Translations under genes and position numbers: made by a program
In this document: one piece after another, positions 1-6,875 of the stretch
How the letters are laid out: every line of letters starts with the position of its first letter
How positions within the stretch are numbered: the stretch's first letter is position 1
Notes under the pieces: model-generated
What the model saw: only the letters and a program-made list of their open reading frames with translations
What the model was told of the DNA's origin: nothing
Databases searched by the model: none
Assembly (NCBI GenBank): GCA_041658125.1
Contig: JBBAAS010000028.1
Span: 1-7,759, forward strand
Direction of reading: 5' to 3'
Source: JBBAAS01 sp041658125
GTDB taxonomy: Bacteria > Patescibacteriota > Microgenomatia > UBA12405
Length of the DNA: 7,759 nucleotides

Positions 1-285
1 GCTGAAGAACTGTTTGAAAGAAAAAATGTTAATGAAGCAGTTGAGGCTTCACGAGAAGCATTAAATAAACTAAAATATGCGGAAAGCCTAGTTAACCAAA
101 AACAGGACAAAGATGAAGAAACTAAACAACTTGAAGAACAAATTGATAAAGCCGGAATCGTTTATCAGCAGGTGGTTGGGAATATGGCCGGGGGATTTGA
201 TTTGGAAGCGACTAGGTATGAAGAGACGATGGCAGAGATCAAAGAGTTCAATCAAAAATCCGAAGACTCCAAAAATAAAGAATAG
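1..285 (+). CDS. 3' end of an unrecognised acidic, helix-rich protein (5' partial)
   Basis: Frame 1 is open from the window edge to a TAG at 283-285 and gives 94 residues. The product is rich in Glu, Lys, Ala and Gln, with few aromatics and no Trp, and reads as a series of amphipathic helices. The first 30 residues (AEELFERKNVNEAV onward) resemble a TPR-like helix pair, and the next segment looks like coiled coil. It ends in a charged tail (KSEDSKNKE). No membrane segment or catalytic motif is visible in this fragment. I do not recognise the family. The composition is convincingly protein-like, so I trust this frame over the Trp-rich overlapping frame that would lengthen the following PBP. 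It lies on the same strand as the two PBP genes and its end overlaps the first of them, so it is probably co-transcribed. A cell-envelope role is possible but only inferred from position. Confidence 0.7.
   Translation, partial: AEELFERKNVNEAVEASREALNKLKYAESLVNQKQDKDEETKQLEEQIDKAGIVYQQVVGNMAGGFDLEATRYEETMAEIKEFNQKSEDSKNKE
104..107 (+). promoter_or_regulatory. Shine-Dalgarno-like AGGA for the alternative upstream PBP start at 113
   Basis: AGGA sits 5 nt before an ATG at 113 that is in frame with the first PBP. If used, it adds 35 residues to the N-terminus and makes the overlap with the upstream gene 173 nt. The extra residues are Trp-rich and look like the out-of-frame reading of the acidic upstream protein, so I prefer the start at 218. 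Confidence 0.25.
204..208 (+). promoter_or_regulatory. Shine-Dalgarno-like GGAAG for the preferred PBP start at 218
   Basis: GGAAG lies 9 nt upstream of the ATG at 218, inside the coding sequence of the preceding gene. This start leaves a short, strongly basic cytoplasmic tail (MKRRWQRSK...) directly before the membrane anchor, as expected for a type II bitopic PBP. The match to the anti-SD is partial, so support is moderate. Confidence 0.35.
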
Positions 286-2395
286 GCTAATCTGGCCAAT
301 ATTAATCGGAATATTACTGATATTTTTAGGAGTGGTTTACGTGACTAAAAATATTCCTAACCCAAAAAAGCTTTTGACTGACGATTTTCCGGAAGCATCG
401 CAAATATTTGATAGAAACGGAAAATTGTTGTATGAGTTTTATTCAGACAAAAGAAGAGTGCCAATAAAATTAACAGAGGTGTCGGACAAGATGATTAAGG
501 CAACTTTGGCGATTGAGGACGCTAATTTTTATAATCACGGAGGATTTGACATCAAAGGCATTATCCGTGGAATGTACCGAACTATTTTTCAAAAAAGACT
601 CCAGGGAGGATCAACTTTAACCCAGCAATTAGTTAAAAATGCCTTGTTGACGCCGGAAAGGACTTGGTCACGAAAATTTAAGGAGGCAATTTTGACAATA
701 GCGACTGAGGCTTTATATAGTAAAGATCAGATTTTGGAAATGTATTTTAACCAAACACCATATGGAGGAACTGTCTGGGGAGTGCAGGCGGCCGCTAAAG
801 CAATATTTGGAAAAGAAGTAAGAGACCTGAGCTTGGCAGAAGCGGCGCTACTGGCAGGATTACCCGGATCGCCAACTAAATACTCCCCTTTTGCTCATCC
901 GGATGCCGCTAAAAACAGACAGGGATTGGTACTACAGAGGATGGAGGAATTAAAAATGATTTCGACAAAAGAAAAACAAGCGGCAGAACAGGAAACATTA
1001 ATTTATAACCTAAATAAAACAGGAATTGAGGCACCACATTTTGTGTTTTATGTGAAGGAACAACTAGTGGAAAAATATGGCTTAGATACGGTAAATCAAG
1101 GTGGATTAAAAATAAAAACAACTCTAGATTTAGAGATGCAAAAATATGCTGAAGCGACAGTAGCAGCGGAATTAAAAAAATTGGAAAAATTGAAAGTATC
1201 CAACGGAGCAGTGATGATTACCCAACCTAAGACCGGAGAAATATTGACAATGATAGGATCAAAGGATTATTTTGCAACCGATATCGACGGAAAATTTAAC
1301 GTAACAACGGCTTTAAGACAACCAGGATCATCAATAAAACCCTTAAATTACGCGGTAGGAATTGAAACCGGAAAAATAACAGCAGCATCAGTATATAATG
1401 ACAGCCCAACCTGTTTTTTGGTGGAAAACCAAAAGAGCTATTGTCCGACTAATTATGGCTTTCACTATTTTGGAATACAGACAGTGAGAAATTCGTTGGC
1501 CAGTTCATTGAACATCCCGGCAGTAAAAACTTTATGGCTCAACGGACTTCGAACTTTTGTGGCATCAGCTTCAGCGATGGGAATAACAACATTTAAAGAT
1601 CCGAGCAATTACGGGTTATCATTAACTTTGGGAGGAGGAGAGGTAACGATGACAGACATGGCGACGGCGTTTGGAGTGTTGGCAAACAGTGGGATAAAAC
1701 AGCCGTTAGTGTCAATTTTATCGGTAACTGACCGACATGGAAAAATTCTAGAAGAGTATCAATATATTCCGGGAGAAAGGGTATTGTCGGCAGAAACGGC
1801 ATTTATTATTCAGCAAATTTTGTCAGATGACGGAGCCAGAAGTATGGTATTTGGCCGTGGGTCAATGTTGAATATTAAAAAACATCCGGAAGTGGCAGTG
1901 AAAACCGGAACAACTAATGATATGAGAGATAATTGGACAATTGGATACACGCCGGGATACGTGGTAGCAACTTGGGTGGGAAATAATGATAATACAAAAA
2001 TGGGGGGGTTAGTTTCCGGAGTAACCGGGGCAGCACCAATTTGGAATAAAATTATGACGCAAGTCTTGAAAAATGAGCCGATAAGGAAAATGCCGGTACC
2101 GCAAACAGTGGTCAGTTTGCCAGTATGTAATTTAACCGGACAATTGATACCGGAAGGAGGCTGTGACTCACATATGGAATATTTTAAGAAGGAGTACCAG
2201 CCGACACAGAGGGTGCCTTTACGAAACAATGTTTTGATTAATAAAGATAACGGCCAGTTGGTTTTGAAGGGAGAAGTATTGCCTAATGTCGAATGGCAAG
2301 AGCATTTAGCAGTACAAGATGCAACCGGAGCGTGGATATGTCTTGACTGCCCGCCGAAAAGCGAGGATGATAAAAGTGTCAACGTAATAAATTAA
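218..2395 (+). CDS. Bifunctional class A penicillin-binding protein (GT51 + transpeptidase), first of two tandem paralogs
   Basis: This enzyme polymerises lipid II into glycan strands and cross-links their peptides outside the membrane. From the ATG at 218 it has 725 residues: a basic tail, a membrane anchor at about 24-43, then GT51. GT51 shows EDANFYNHGG with catalytic Glu at 100, GGSTLTQQLVKN at 130, a RKFKEA motif, KDQILEMYFNQ at 169 and LAEAALLAGLPGSP. The transpeptidase domain has SSIK (nucleophile Ser371, Lys374), SLN at 430-432 and KTG at 562-564, so both activities look intact. C399 and C409 form a possible disulfide pair that the paralog lacks. The roughly 100-residue C-terminal tail carries C637, C649 and a CxxC at 708-711. 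I see no UB2H or OB-type insertion. An in-frame ATG at 113 gives a 760-residue version; I chose 218 because the region before it is convincingly coding for the upstream protein. The stop is 5 nt before the next PBP. Confidence 0.93.
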   Translation: MKRRWQRSKSSIKNPKTPKIKNRLIWPILIGILLIFLGVVYVTKNIPNPKKLLTDDFPEASQIFDRNGKLLYEFYSDKRRVPIKLTEVSDKMIKATLAIEDANFYNHGGFDIKGIIRGMYRTIFQKRLQGGSTLTQQLVKNALLTPERTWSRKFKEAILTIATEALYSKDQILEMYFNQTPYGGTVWGVQAAAKAIFGKEVRDLSLAEAALLAGLPGSPTKYSPFAHPDAAKNRQGLVLQRMEELKMISTKEKQAAEQETLIYNLNKTGIEAPHFVFYVKEQLVEKYGLDTVNQGGLKIKTTLDLEMQKYAEATVAAELKKLEKLKVSNGAVMITQPKTGEILTMIGSKDYFATDIDGKFNVTTALRQPGSSIKPLNYAVGIETGKITAASVYNDSPTCFLVENQKSYCPTNYGFHYFGIQTVRNSLASSLNIPAVKTLWLNGLRTFVASASAMGITTFKDPSNYGLSLTLGGGEVTMTDMATAFGVLANSGIKQPLVSILSVTDRHGKILEEYQYIPGERVLSAETAFIIQQILSDDGARSMVFGRGSMLNIKKHPEVAVKTGTTNDMRDNWTIGYTPGYVVATWVGNNDNTKMGGLVSGVTGAAPIWNKIMTQVLKNEPIRKMPVPQTVVSLPVCNLTGQLIPEGGCDSHMEYFKKEYQPTQRVPLRNNVLINKDNGQLVLKGEVLPNVEWQEHLAVQDATGAWICLDCPPKSEDDKSVNVIN

Positions 2396-2400
2396 AGCAG

Positions 2401-4500
2401 GTGCTGAAACTACTTAGAATTATAAAAATTTTTCTGGTAGGATTGGGTCGTCCTGTATTTTGGGCAGGATGGAAGTTTTTCAATCTGGGGAAGAGTGGTT
2501 GGTCAAAAATAAGAAAGATTAGGATAAATTTTAGAATTAGTGTCAAATGGAGATATTTATTTCTAGTAATAATACTTGGAATATTTGTCGGGAGTGGAAA
2601 TTGGTTTTATCGGCAAATTTGGCAACAATTACCAGATGTAAATTTAATTTATAACCCGCCGAAATTGTCAACAAAAATTTTTGATAGAAACGGAAAATTA
2701 TTGTATAAATTTTATGAAGGCGAAAACAGAAGTTGGGTGAGGTATGATCAGATTCCAAAATCATTGGTCTGGGCAACAATAGCCATAGAAGATAAAGAAT
2801 TTTTTGAACACCATGGACTGTCACTAAAAGGAATGATCTCGGCAGTTTGGTTTAACTTGTTTAAAAAAGAAGAAAATTTCGGATTTAGAGGAGGATCAAC
2901 AATTACCCAACAGTTAGTAAAAAATGTTTTTTTTACCGGAGAGAAAACGATAAAAAGAAAAATAAAAGAGGCCATACTGGCAGTGAAGGTGGAAAGAGAA
3001 TTGACCAAAGAGGAAATATTAGAAAGATATTTTAACCAAGTGGCTTACGGCGGAGAAATATACGGAGTTCAGGAAGCGGCAACCAGGTATTTTGGAAAAA
3101 ACATAGAAGGAATTGATTTGGCCGAAGCGGCATTTTTGGCAGGAATGGCGGCGGCCCCAAGTTCATATTCTCCGTATGGAGAAAGTTGGGAGTTAGCAAA
3201 GTTAAGACAGAAACACGTAATTGAGGAGATGGTAAACGCAGGGTTAGTTGACAAGGAAAAAGCAGAAACAGTAAAGATAGAAATATTAGCGTTGAAAAAC
3301 GAAAAAATCGGGATCCAAGCACCACATTTTGTGTTTTATGTAAAAAATTGGTTAGAAAAAGAAAGAGGACTAACTAACGTGGGTCGGTTAGGATTAAGCG
3401 TTTGGACCAGTTTGGATTTGGAAACACAAAAACTATCAGAAAAAATTGTATCGGACGAAATTGATAAAGTAAAAAATTTAAAAATTTCAAATGGGGCAGC
3501 ACTGGTTTTGGATGTAAAAACCGGAGAAATTTTGGCTATGGTGGGGTCAAAAGATTATTTTTCCAAAGATATAGACGGAAAATTTAATGTGACAACGGGA
3601 TTGAGGCAACCGGGGTCGTCGATAAAACCGATAAATTATCTTTTGGCGTTAAAAAACGGCAAAACTTTAGTATCAACAGTAAACGATAGCCCCGTGACAT
3701 ATTATGTCGCGGGACAAAAGCCGTATGCTCCTAAAAATTATAACGGTAAATACATGGGGACGGTAACTATTAAGACAGCATTGGCGTCGTCTTTGAACGT
3801 ACCATCGGTAAAATTGTTATCAGAAAACGGAGTAGCTAATATGATTGAAATGGGCAGAAAAATGGGCATAACAACCTGGGAAGAGAAAAGCCGATTTGGA
3901 TTGGCTTTGGCGCTGGGAAGCGGTGAAGTAAAGATGACAGAGCTAGCACAGGCTTATAGCATTTTTGCTAACTTGGGTGAAAAGGTGGAAATAAGCCCGA
4001 TAATTTCGATTAATAATTATCTCGGAGAGACGATATACCGCCGGGAAATAAAAAGGGAGACAATATTTGAACCGGAATATGCGTTTTTAATTAATTCGGT
4101 TTTAGATGACAATGAAGCCAGAGCACCAATTTTTGGATTAAATTCAAAGTTAAGAATCGATGGAAAAACGGTAGCAGTTAAAACCGGAACAACTAATAAT
4201 TTAAAAGATAATTGGTGTATCGGTTGGACACCGTCATATTTGGTAGCCGCTTGGGTGGGAAATAATAATGGTAGTCCGATGAGCTGGGTAGCATCCGGAA
4301 TTTCGGGAGCAACACCAATATGGAACCGAATCATGGGAGAAATTTTAAAAAATAAACCTGACGAGCAGTGGACACAACCAAACGGAATATACCGGGCAAA
4401 TTATTGCGGCAAGGAAGAATATTTCTTAGCCGGAACTGATAAAAACATCAGGTGTCCAAGGCTGGTAACAAAAGAAGAAGAAATTAGCCTGACTGAATAA
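2401..4500 (+). CDS. Bifunctional class A penicillin-binding protein (GT51 + transpeptidase), second tandem paralog
   Basis: A 699-residue paralog of the preceding PBP with the same role in peptidoglycan synthesis. It has an approximately 50-residue basic and aromatic cytoplasmic tail and a membrane anchor at about 52-66. GT51 shows EDKEFFEHHG with catalytic Glu130, GGSTITQQLVKN at 164 and KEEILERYFNQ. The transpeptidase shows SSIK (nucleophile Ser406, Lys409), SLN at 464-466 and KTG at 594-596. All motifs are present, so it should be bifunctional. The C-terminal tail is shorter than that of the first PBP and has C669 and C685 but no CxxC; C606 sits in the DNWCIGW segment after KTG. The start is a GTG 5 nt after the previous stop. 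No good Shine-Dalgarno is visible, so translation is probably coupled to the first PBP. The 3' end overlaps the convergent gene by 17 nt. Why two near-equivalent PBPs are kept is not evident from the sequence. Confidence 0.94.
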   Translation: MLKLLRIIKIFLVGLGRPVFWAGWKFFNLGKSGWSKIRKIRINFRISVKWRYLFLVIILGIFVGSGNWFYRQIWQQLPDVNLIYNPPKLSTKIFDRNGKLLYKFYEGENRSWVRYDQIPKSLVWATIAIEDKEFFEHHGLSLKGMISAVWFNLFKKEENFGFRGGSTITQQLVKNVFFTGEKTIKRKIKEAILAVKVERELTKEEILERYFNQVAYGGEIYGVQEAATRYFGKNIEGIDLAEAAFLAGMAAAPSSYSPYGESWELAKLRQKHVIEEMVNAGLVDKEKAETVKIEILALKNEKIGIQAPHFVFYVKNWLEKERGLTNVGRLGLSVWTSLDLETQKLSEKIVSDEIDKVKNLKISNGAALVLDVKTGEILAMVGSKDYFSKDIDGKFNVTTGLRQPGSSIKPINYLLALKNGKTLVSTVNDSPVTYYVAGQKPYAPKNYNGKYMGTVTIKTALASSLNVPSVKLLSENGVANMIEMGRKMGITTWEEKSRFGLALALGSGEVKMTELAQAYSIFANLGEKVEISPIISINNYLGETIYRREIKRETIFEPEYAFLINSVLDDNEARAPIFGLNSKLRIDGKTVAVKTGTTNNLKDNWCIGWTPSYLVAAWVGNNNGSPMSWVASGISGATPIWNRIMGEILKNKPDEQWTQPNGIYRANYCGKEEYFLAGTDKNIRCPRLVTKEEEISLTE

Positions 4501-5101
4501 CAGACCAGTAGATTTTTTCGACCAAATCAGGGACCAGCTCCATAGGCGAAGGATTGTTTTGAGGAGGGTAAATAACGATAAAAATTTGCCGATCCGGAAC
4601 CGACAAGAGGAAATAAAAATTGGAAGAAGGATCGGATTCCTCGGTAATTTGGCGAAAGATAACCCCTTCCGGTAAGAGAGATTTGGTAGGACCATCAGTT
4701 ATGGGGGAAGATTTCGTAAGTTTTTCTTTTTGGGTGGTGAGATTCTGGGATTCAAGAGATTGATTAAAGTTTTTGGACCAGGAAAAATCACCGGACTGGA
4801 CAAAAACAGACCAGGAGTCATAATCTTTTTTAAAAATTTGGTTAAGGCCTTGGCCGGGATCCGAAGTCCGATTGGGAGCGGGGAGGGGAAAATTAAGACT
4901 GATTTTGGGAAAAGTTTTGGTAGAGAAAGTATTTTTAAAAAAACGATAAGCGGCAAAAGCAAAGCTTAAGCCGATGGTAAGGATAAGTAGAATGATAAGC
5001 AATTGACGCTTGCGACGGAGTTTGTCAGAGTCAGAGATGGTATCAACCAAATCAAGCTGTTCGGCGGATGATGATTTTGAAAATTTTGATTTGAAAACCA
5101 T
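4484..5101 (-). CDS. Small single-pass membrane protein of unknown function
   Basis: This gives 205 residues from an ATG (complement of 5099-5101) to TAA. The N-terminal 32 residues are hydrophilic with a Ser cluster and end in a basic KLRRKRQ stretch. One hydrophobic segment follows at about 33-52 (LLIILLILTIGLSFAFAAY). The rest is a Pro-, Ser- and Asn-rich presumably extracytoplasmic part. By the positive-inside rule, the N-terminus is cytoplasmic. The last 65 residues look folded, with alternating hydrophobic strands (NFYFLLSVPDRQIFIVIYPP) and a final helix. I see no cysteines or catalytic motif and do not recognise the family. It is the last gene of the sugar-phosphate operon, 6 nt after the kinase stop, without a visible Shine-Dalgarno. 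Several other frames are open here, but this is the only one with a coherent membrane-protein layout and a tight junction to the kinase. Its 3' end overlaps the convergent PBP by 17 nt. A role in sugar metabolism is not implied. Confidence 0.75.
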   Translation of the reverse strand: MVFKSKFSKSSSAEQLDLVDTISDSDKLRRKRQLLIILLILTIGLSFAFAAYRFFKNTFSTKTFPKISLNFPLPAPNRTSDPGQGLNQIFKKDYDSWSVFVQSGDFSWSKNFNQSLESQNLTTQKEKLTKSSPITDGPTKSLLPEGVIFRQITEESDPSSNFYFLLSVPDRQIFIVIYPPQNNPSPMELVPDLVEKIYWSVIQSG

Positions 5102-5107
5102 AGATAT

Positions 5108-6028
5108 CTAAGAACGAATTTGATTAAGAGTGAGAAGACCCGGCTTGGCACCAAGACGGGAGACGACAGAAGCAGAATTTTTAATGCCCCAGAAAAGAGC
5201 ATCTTCCGGTTTAAGGCCATGAATTAGTCCAGCAACAAAACCGGAACCAAAGGAGTCACCGGCGCCGGTTTCATCAATAGGGATGACATTTAGGATGGGT
5301 GAATAATATTTTTGGTCTTGAATAAAAACATGGGCACCCTGCCGACCATTGGTAACGGCACAGATTTTGGCACCGGAGGATGATATTTTTGGCCAAAATT
5401 GAGGATCGGAAGCCGATAGTCCCGAAAAATCTTCAGCTTCGGTTTGGTTAAGAAGAAAAAAATCAAGATGAGGTAAAAGAGGAAGAAGTCGGGCTTTTTG
5501 TTTTAGTTCACGATTACCGGGATTAAGGGCGATTTTAATATTGTTTTCCAAAGCAAAACCGATAAGTTGTTCCAAAAGGTCGAGATTGCCTTCAAGGGAA
5601 GAAGTATAAAACCAGTGAGTGTTTTTAAGTAATTCCCAGTTAAAATGACGAGATTCAAGATGGGTAGGGCCACGATTGGTAAGGATGGTGCGGCTACCAT
5701 CACTGGTTACTAAAATAACAGAATAATCGGTGGTATCGTTTGGTTGCGAAATAATGAGAGAGGAATCAACTTGATTCTGCCGGAGATCCTGATAAATATA
5801 TTGAGATAAAAGATCTTCGCCAATCAAAGAAAGGCAGGCTGATTTTAAACCCAGACGGGAGAAGGCGACCGATGAGTTGGTGGCACCGCCACCGGAACAA
5901 ATTAAGCCTTCAGAAATTTCATTTTTAGAAGAAAGAGGCAGTGACAGGTAGTTATCTTTTACTAAAAAGTCTCTTGATTTAACAAAGATGTCAACGGTGG
6001 CAGCACCAATGGAAATAACATCAAGCAT
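5108..6028 (-). CDS. PfkB-family carbohydrate kinase (ribokinase superfamily), substrate unknown
   Basis: This cytoplasmic enzyme should transfer phosphate from ATP to a sugar, sugar phosphate or nucleoside. The 306-residue length is typical of the family. Visible features are an N-terminal strand with a substrate-side Asp (GAATVD, D13), the first PfkB signature GGGATNSSVAFSRLG at 46-60, a DGSRTILTNRG segment at 110-120, NQTE (the NxxE metal/phosphate motif) at 194-197, VTNGRQG at 225-231, and the second signature DETGAGDSF at 252-260 with GAGD and the catalytic base D258. The fold and activity therefore look complete. Sequence alone does not separate ribokinase, fructokinase, phosphofructokinase and nucleoside kinase. 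The neighbours, aldolase and transketolase, make a fructose-6-P or pentose substrate attractive. Its ATG overlaps the aldolase stop by 8 nt (6021-6028), and the bases before it are pyrimidine-rich with no Shine-Dalgarno, so it is probably translated by coupling. It ends with TAG 6 nt before the membrane protein. Confidence 0.9.
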   Translation of the reverse strand: MLDVISIGAATVDIFVKSRDFLVKDNYLSLPLSSKNEISEGLICSGGGATNSSVAFSRLGLKSACLSLIGEDLLSQYIYQDLRQNQVDSSLIISQPNDTTDYSVILVTSDGSRTILTNRGPTHLESRHFNWELLKNTHWFYTSSLEGNLDLLEQLIGFALENNIKIALNPGNRELKQKARLLPLLPHLDFFLLNQTEAEDFSGLSASDPQFWPKISSSGAKICAVTNGRQGAHVFIQDQKYYSPILNVIPIDETGAGDSFGSGFVAGLIHGLKPEDALFWGIKNSASVVSRLGAKPGLLTLNQIRS

Positions 6029-6875
6029 GAGGAGTTTGGGAGGAATTGGAAAATTGGACTAATTTTTGGATAATAAGATCTTTAAGGTCAGAGATAATCG
6101 GAGCGAGAAGGTCATAAATTCTTTCAGAGCTTGAAGAAGAAAGGGAGTTGTTCAAAGATCGTTTATATTGAAGCCGAAGATCGGTGTTAATGTTGACTTT
6201 AACGATACCGAGCTTTTGGGCGGAAGCTATTTGGTTTGGACTAATACCGGAACCGCCGTGAAGGGTGAGAAATTTATCTTTGGGAAGATTGTCAAAAACT
6301 TTTTGAAGAAGATCAAGATCGATATTTTCCGGCAAATCAACTTTAACCCCATGAAGATTTCCGATTGATATAGCTAAAAGATCGGCATTAGTACTTTTCA
6401 AATATTCCCGGGCAGTGTCAGGATCGGTGTAACTTTTGGGAGAAACAGAAGTCCCGACAACTTCAATCCGGTTAAATTCGGCTTCAACGAGAATATCGGG
6501 ATTAATTTTTTTAGCTTCAGTGACAAAAATTTGGGTGGCTCCAAGATTGATATCGTAGTCCTGTTTGGAAGCATCAAAATGGACCATGTCAAAACCAAGC
6601 CCAATGAGGTTCTTAAGACGGGCCAAGTCGGTGCCGTGATCCATGTTGAGATAAATTGGCAAGTTATCAGCTTGAGCTTTCTTAACCAAAAGATAAAGAC
6701 GTTCGGCAACAATAAACTTATCCTCGCCGGGAGAAAGTTGGACGAGACAAGGCAGTTTGGTTTCGGAAACTGCGGCTTCGACAGCCTGATAGATTTCAAA
6801 ACAATCGATGTTAAAAGCCGGAATAGATAGGTTTTTTTGACGATATTCAATTAGGAGTTGTTTGAGAGGAATCAT
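6021..6875 (-). CDS. fba: Class II (zinc-dependent) fructose-1,6-bisphosphate aldolase
   Basis: It reversibly cleaves fructose-1,6-bisphosphate to dihydroxyacetone phosphate and glyceraldehyde-3-phosphate in the cytoplasm. The 284 residues match the usual length of the compact class II enzymes. Key motifs are NMDHG at 77-81 (catalytic Asp79, zinc ligand His80), MVHFDASKQDYDINL at 97-111, VEAEFNRIE at 130-138, YTDPDTAREY at 149-158, IGNLHGVKV at 171-179 (zinc ligand His175), LTLHGGSG at 203-210 (zinc ligand His206, phosphate loop) and VNINTDLR at 227-234. All three zinc histidines are present. A Ser run at 244-250 and a short polar tail lie near the C-terminus. The usual EAELGxIGG is changed to EAEFNRIEV, so a related substrate such as tagatose-1,6-P2 or sedoheptulose-1,7-P2 cannot be excluded. 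The ATG overlaps the transketolase TGA (ATGA at 6875-6872), a classic coupled junction; its 3' end overlaps the kinase start by 8 nt. Confidence 0.93.
   Translation of the reverse strand: MIPLKQLLIEYRQKNLSIPAFNIDCFEIYQAVEAAVSETKLPCLVQLSPGEDKFIVAERLYLLVKKAQADNLPIYLNMDHGTDLARLKNLIGLGFDMVHFDASKQDYDINLGATQIFVTEAKKINPDILVEAEFNRIEVVGTSVSPKSYTDPDTAREYLKSTNADLLAISIGNLHGVKVDLPENIDLDLLQKVFDNLPKDKFLTLHGGSGISPNQIASAQKLGIVKVNINTDLRLQYKRSLNNSLSSSSSERIYDLLAPIISDLKDLIIQKLVQFSNSSQTPHA

Noticed and set aside
1810..2382. 190-codon reverse open frame antisense to the first PBP
   Set aside because: It is opposite the conserved KTG region of a motif-complete PBP, and the paralog also has an antisense open frame at the same place (4017-4334), so it mirrors the PBP codons. 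It has no independent support.
2927..2934. Run of eight T in the second PBP, considered as an internal terminator or slippage site
   Set aside because: It encodes Phe-Phe in a conserved part of GT51, has no preceding hairpin, and T runs are common at this base composition.
4459..4490. AGGCT/AGCCT inverted repeat near the convergent gene ends, considered as a terminator
   Set aside because: Only a 5-bp stem with a 22-nt loop and no adjacent T tract; too weak to call.
4426..4962. Additional reverse open frames overlapping the small membrane protein
   Set aside because: They are repetitive Leu/Pro/Phe-rich readings without a sensible start or junction; the 4484-5101 frame has the basic-flanked anchor and the 6-nt spacing to the kinase.
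4730..4969. 79-codon forward open frame inside the small membrane protein gene
   Set aside because: It is antisense to a frame with a clear membrane-protein layout and operon junction, has no recognisable motif, and arises from the G-rich + strand.
5102..5109. Perfect 8-bp palindrome AGATATCT between the kinase and membrane protein genes, considered as an operator
   Set aside because: It is short, A+T-rich, inside an operon, and expected by chance in sequence of this composition.
6168..6830. Two forward open frames antisense to the aldolase
   Set aside because: They lie fully opposite a motif-complete aldolase, with no start context or domain of their own.
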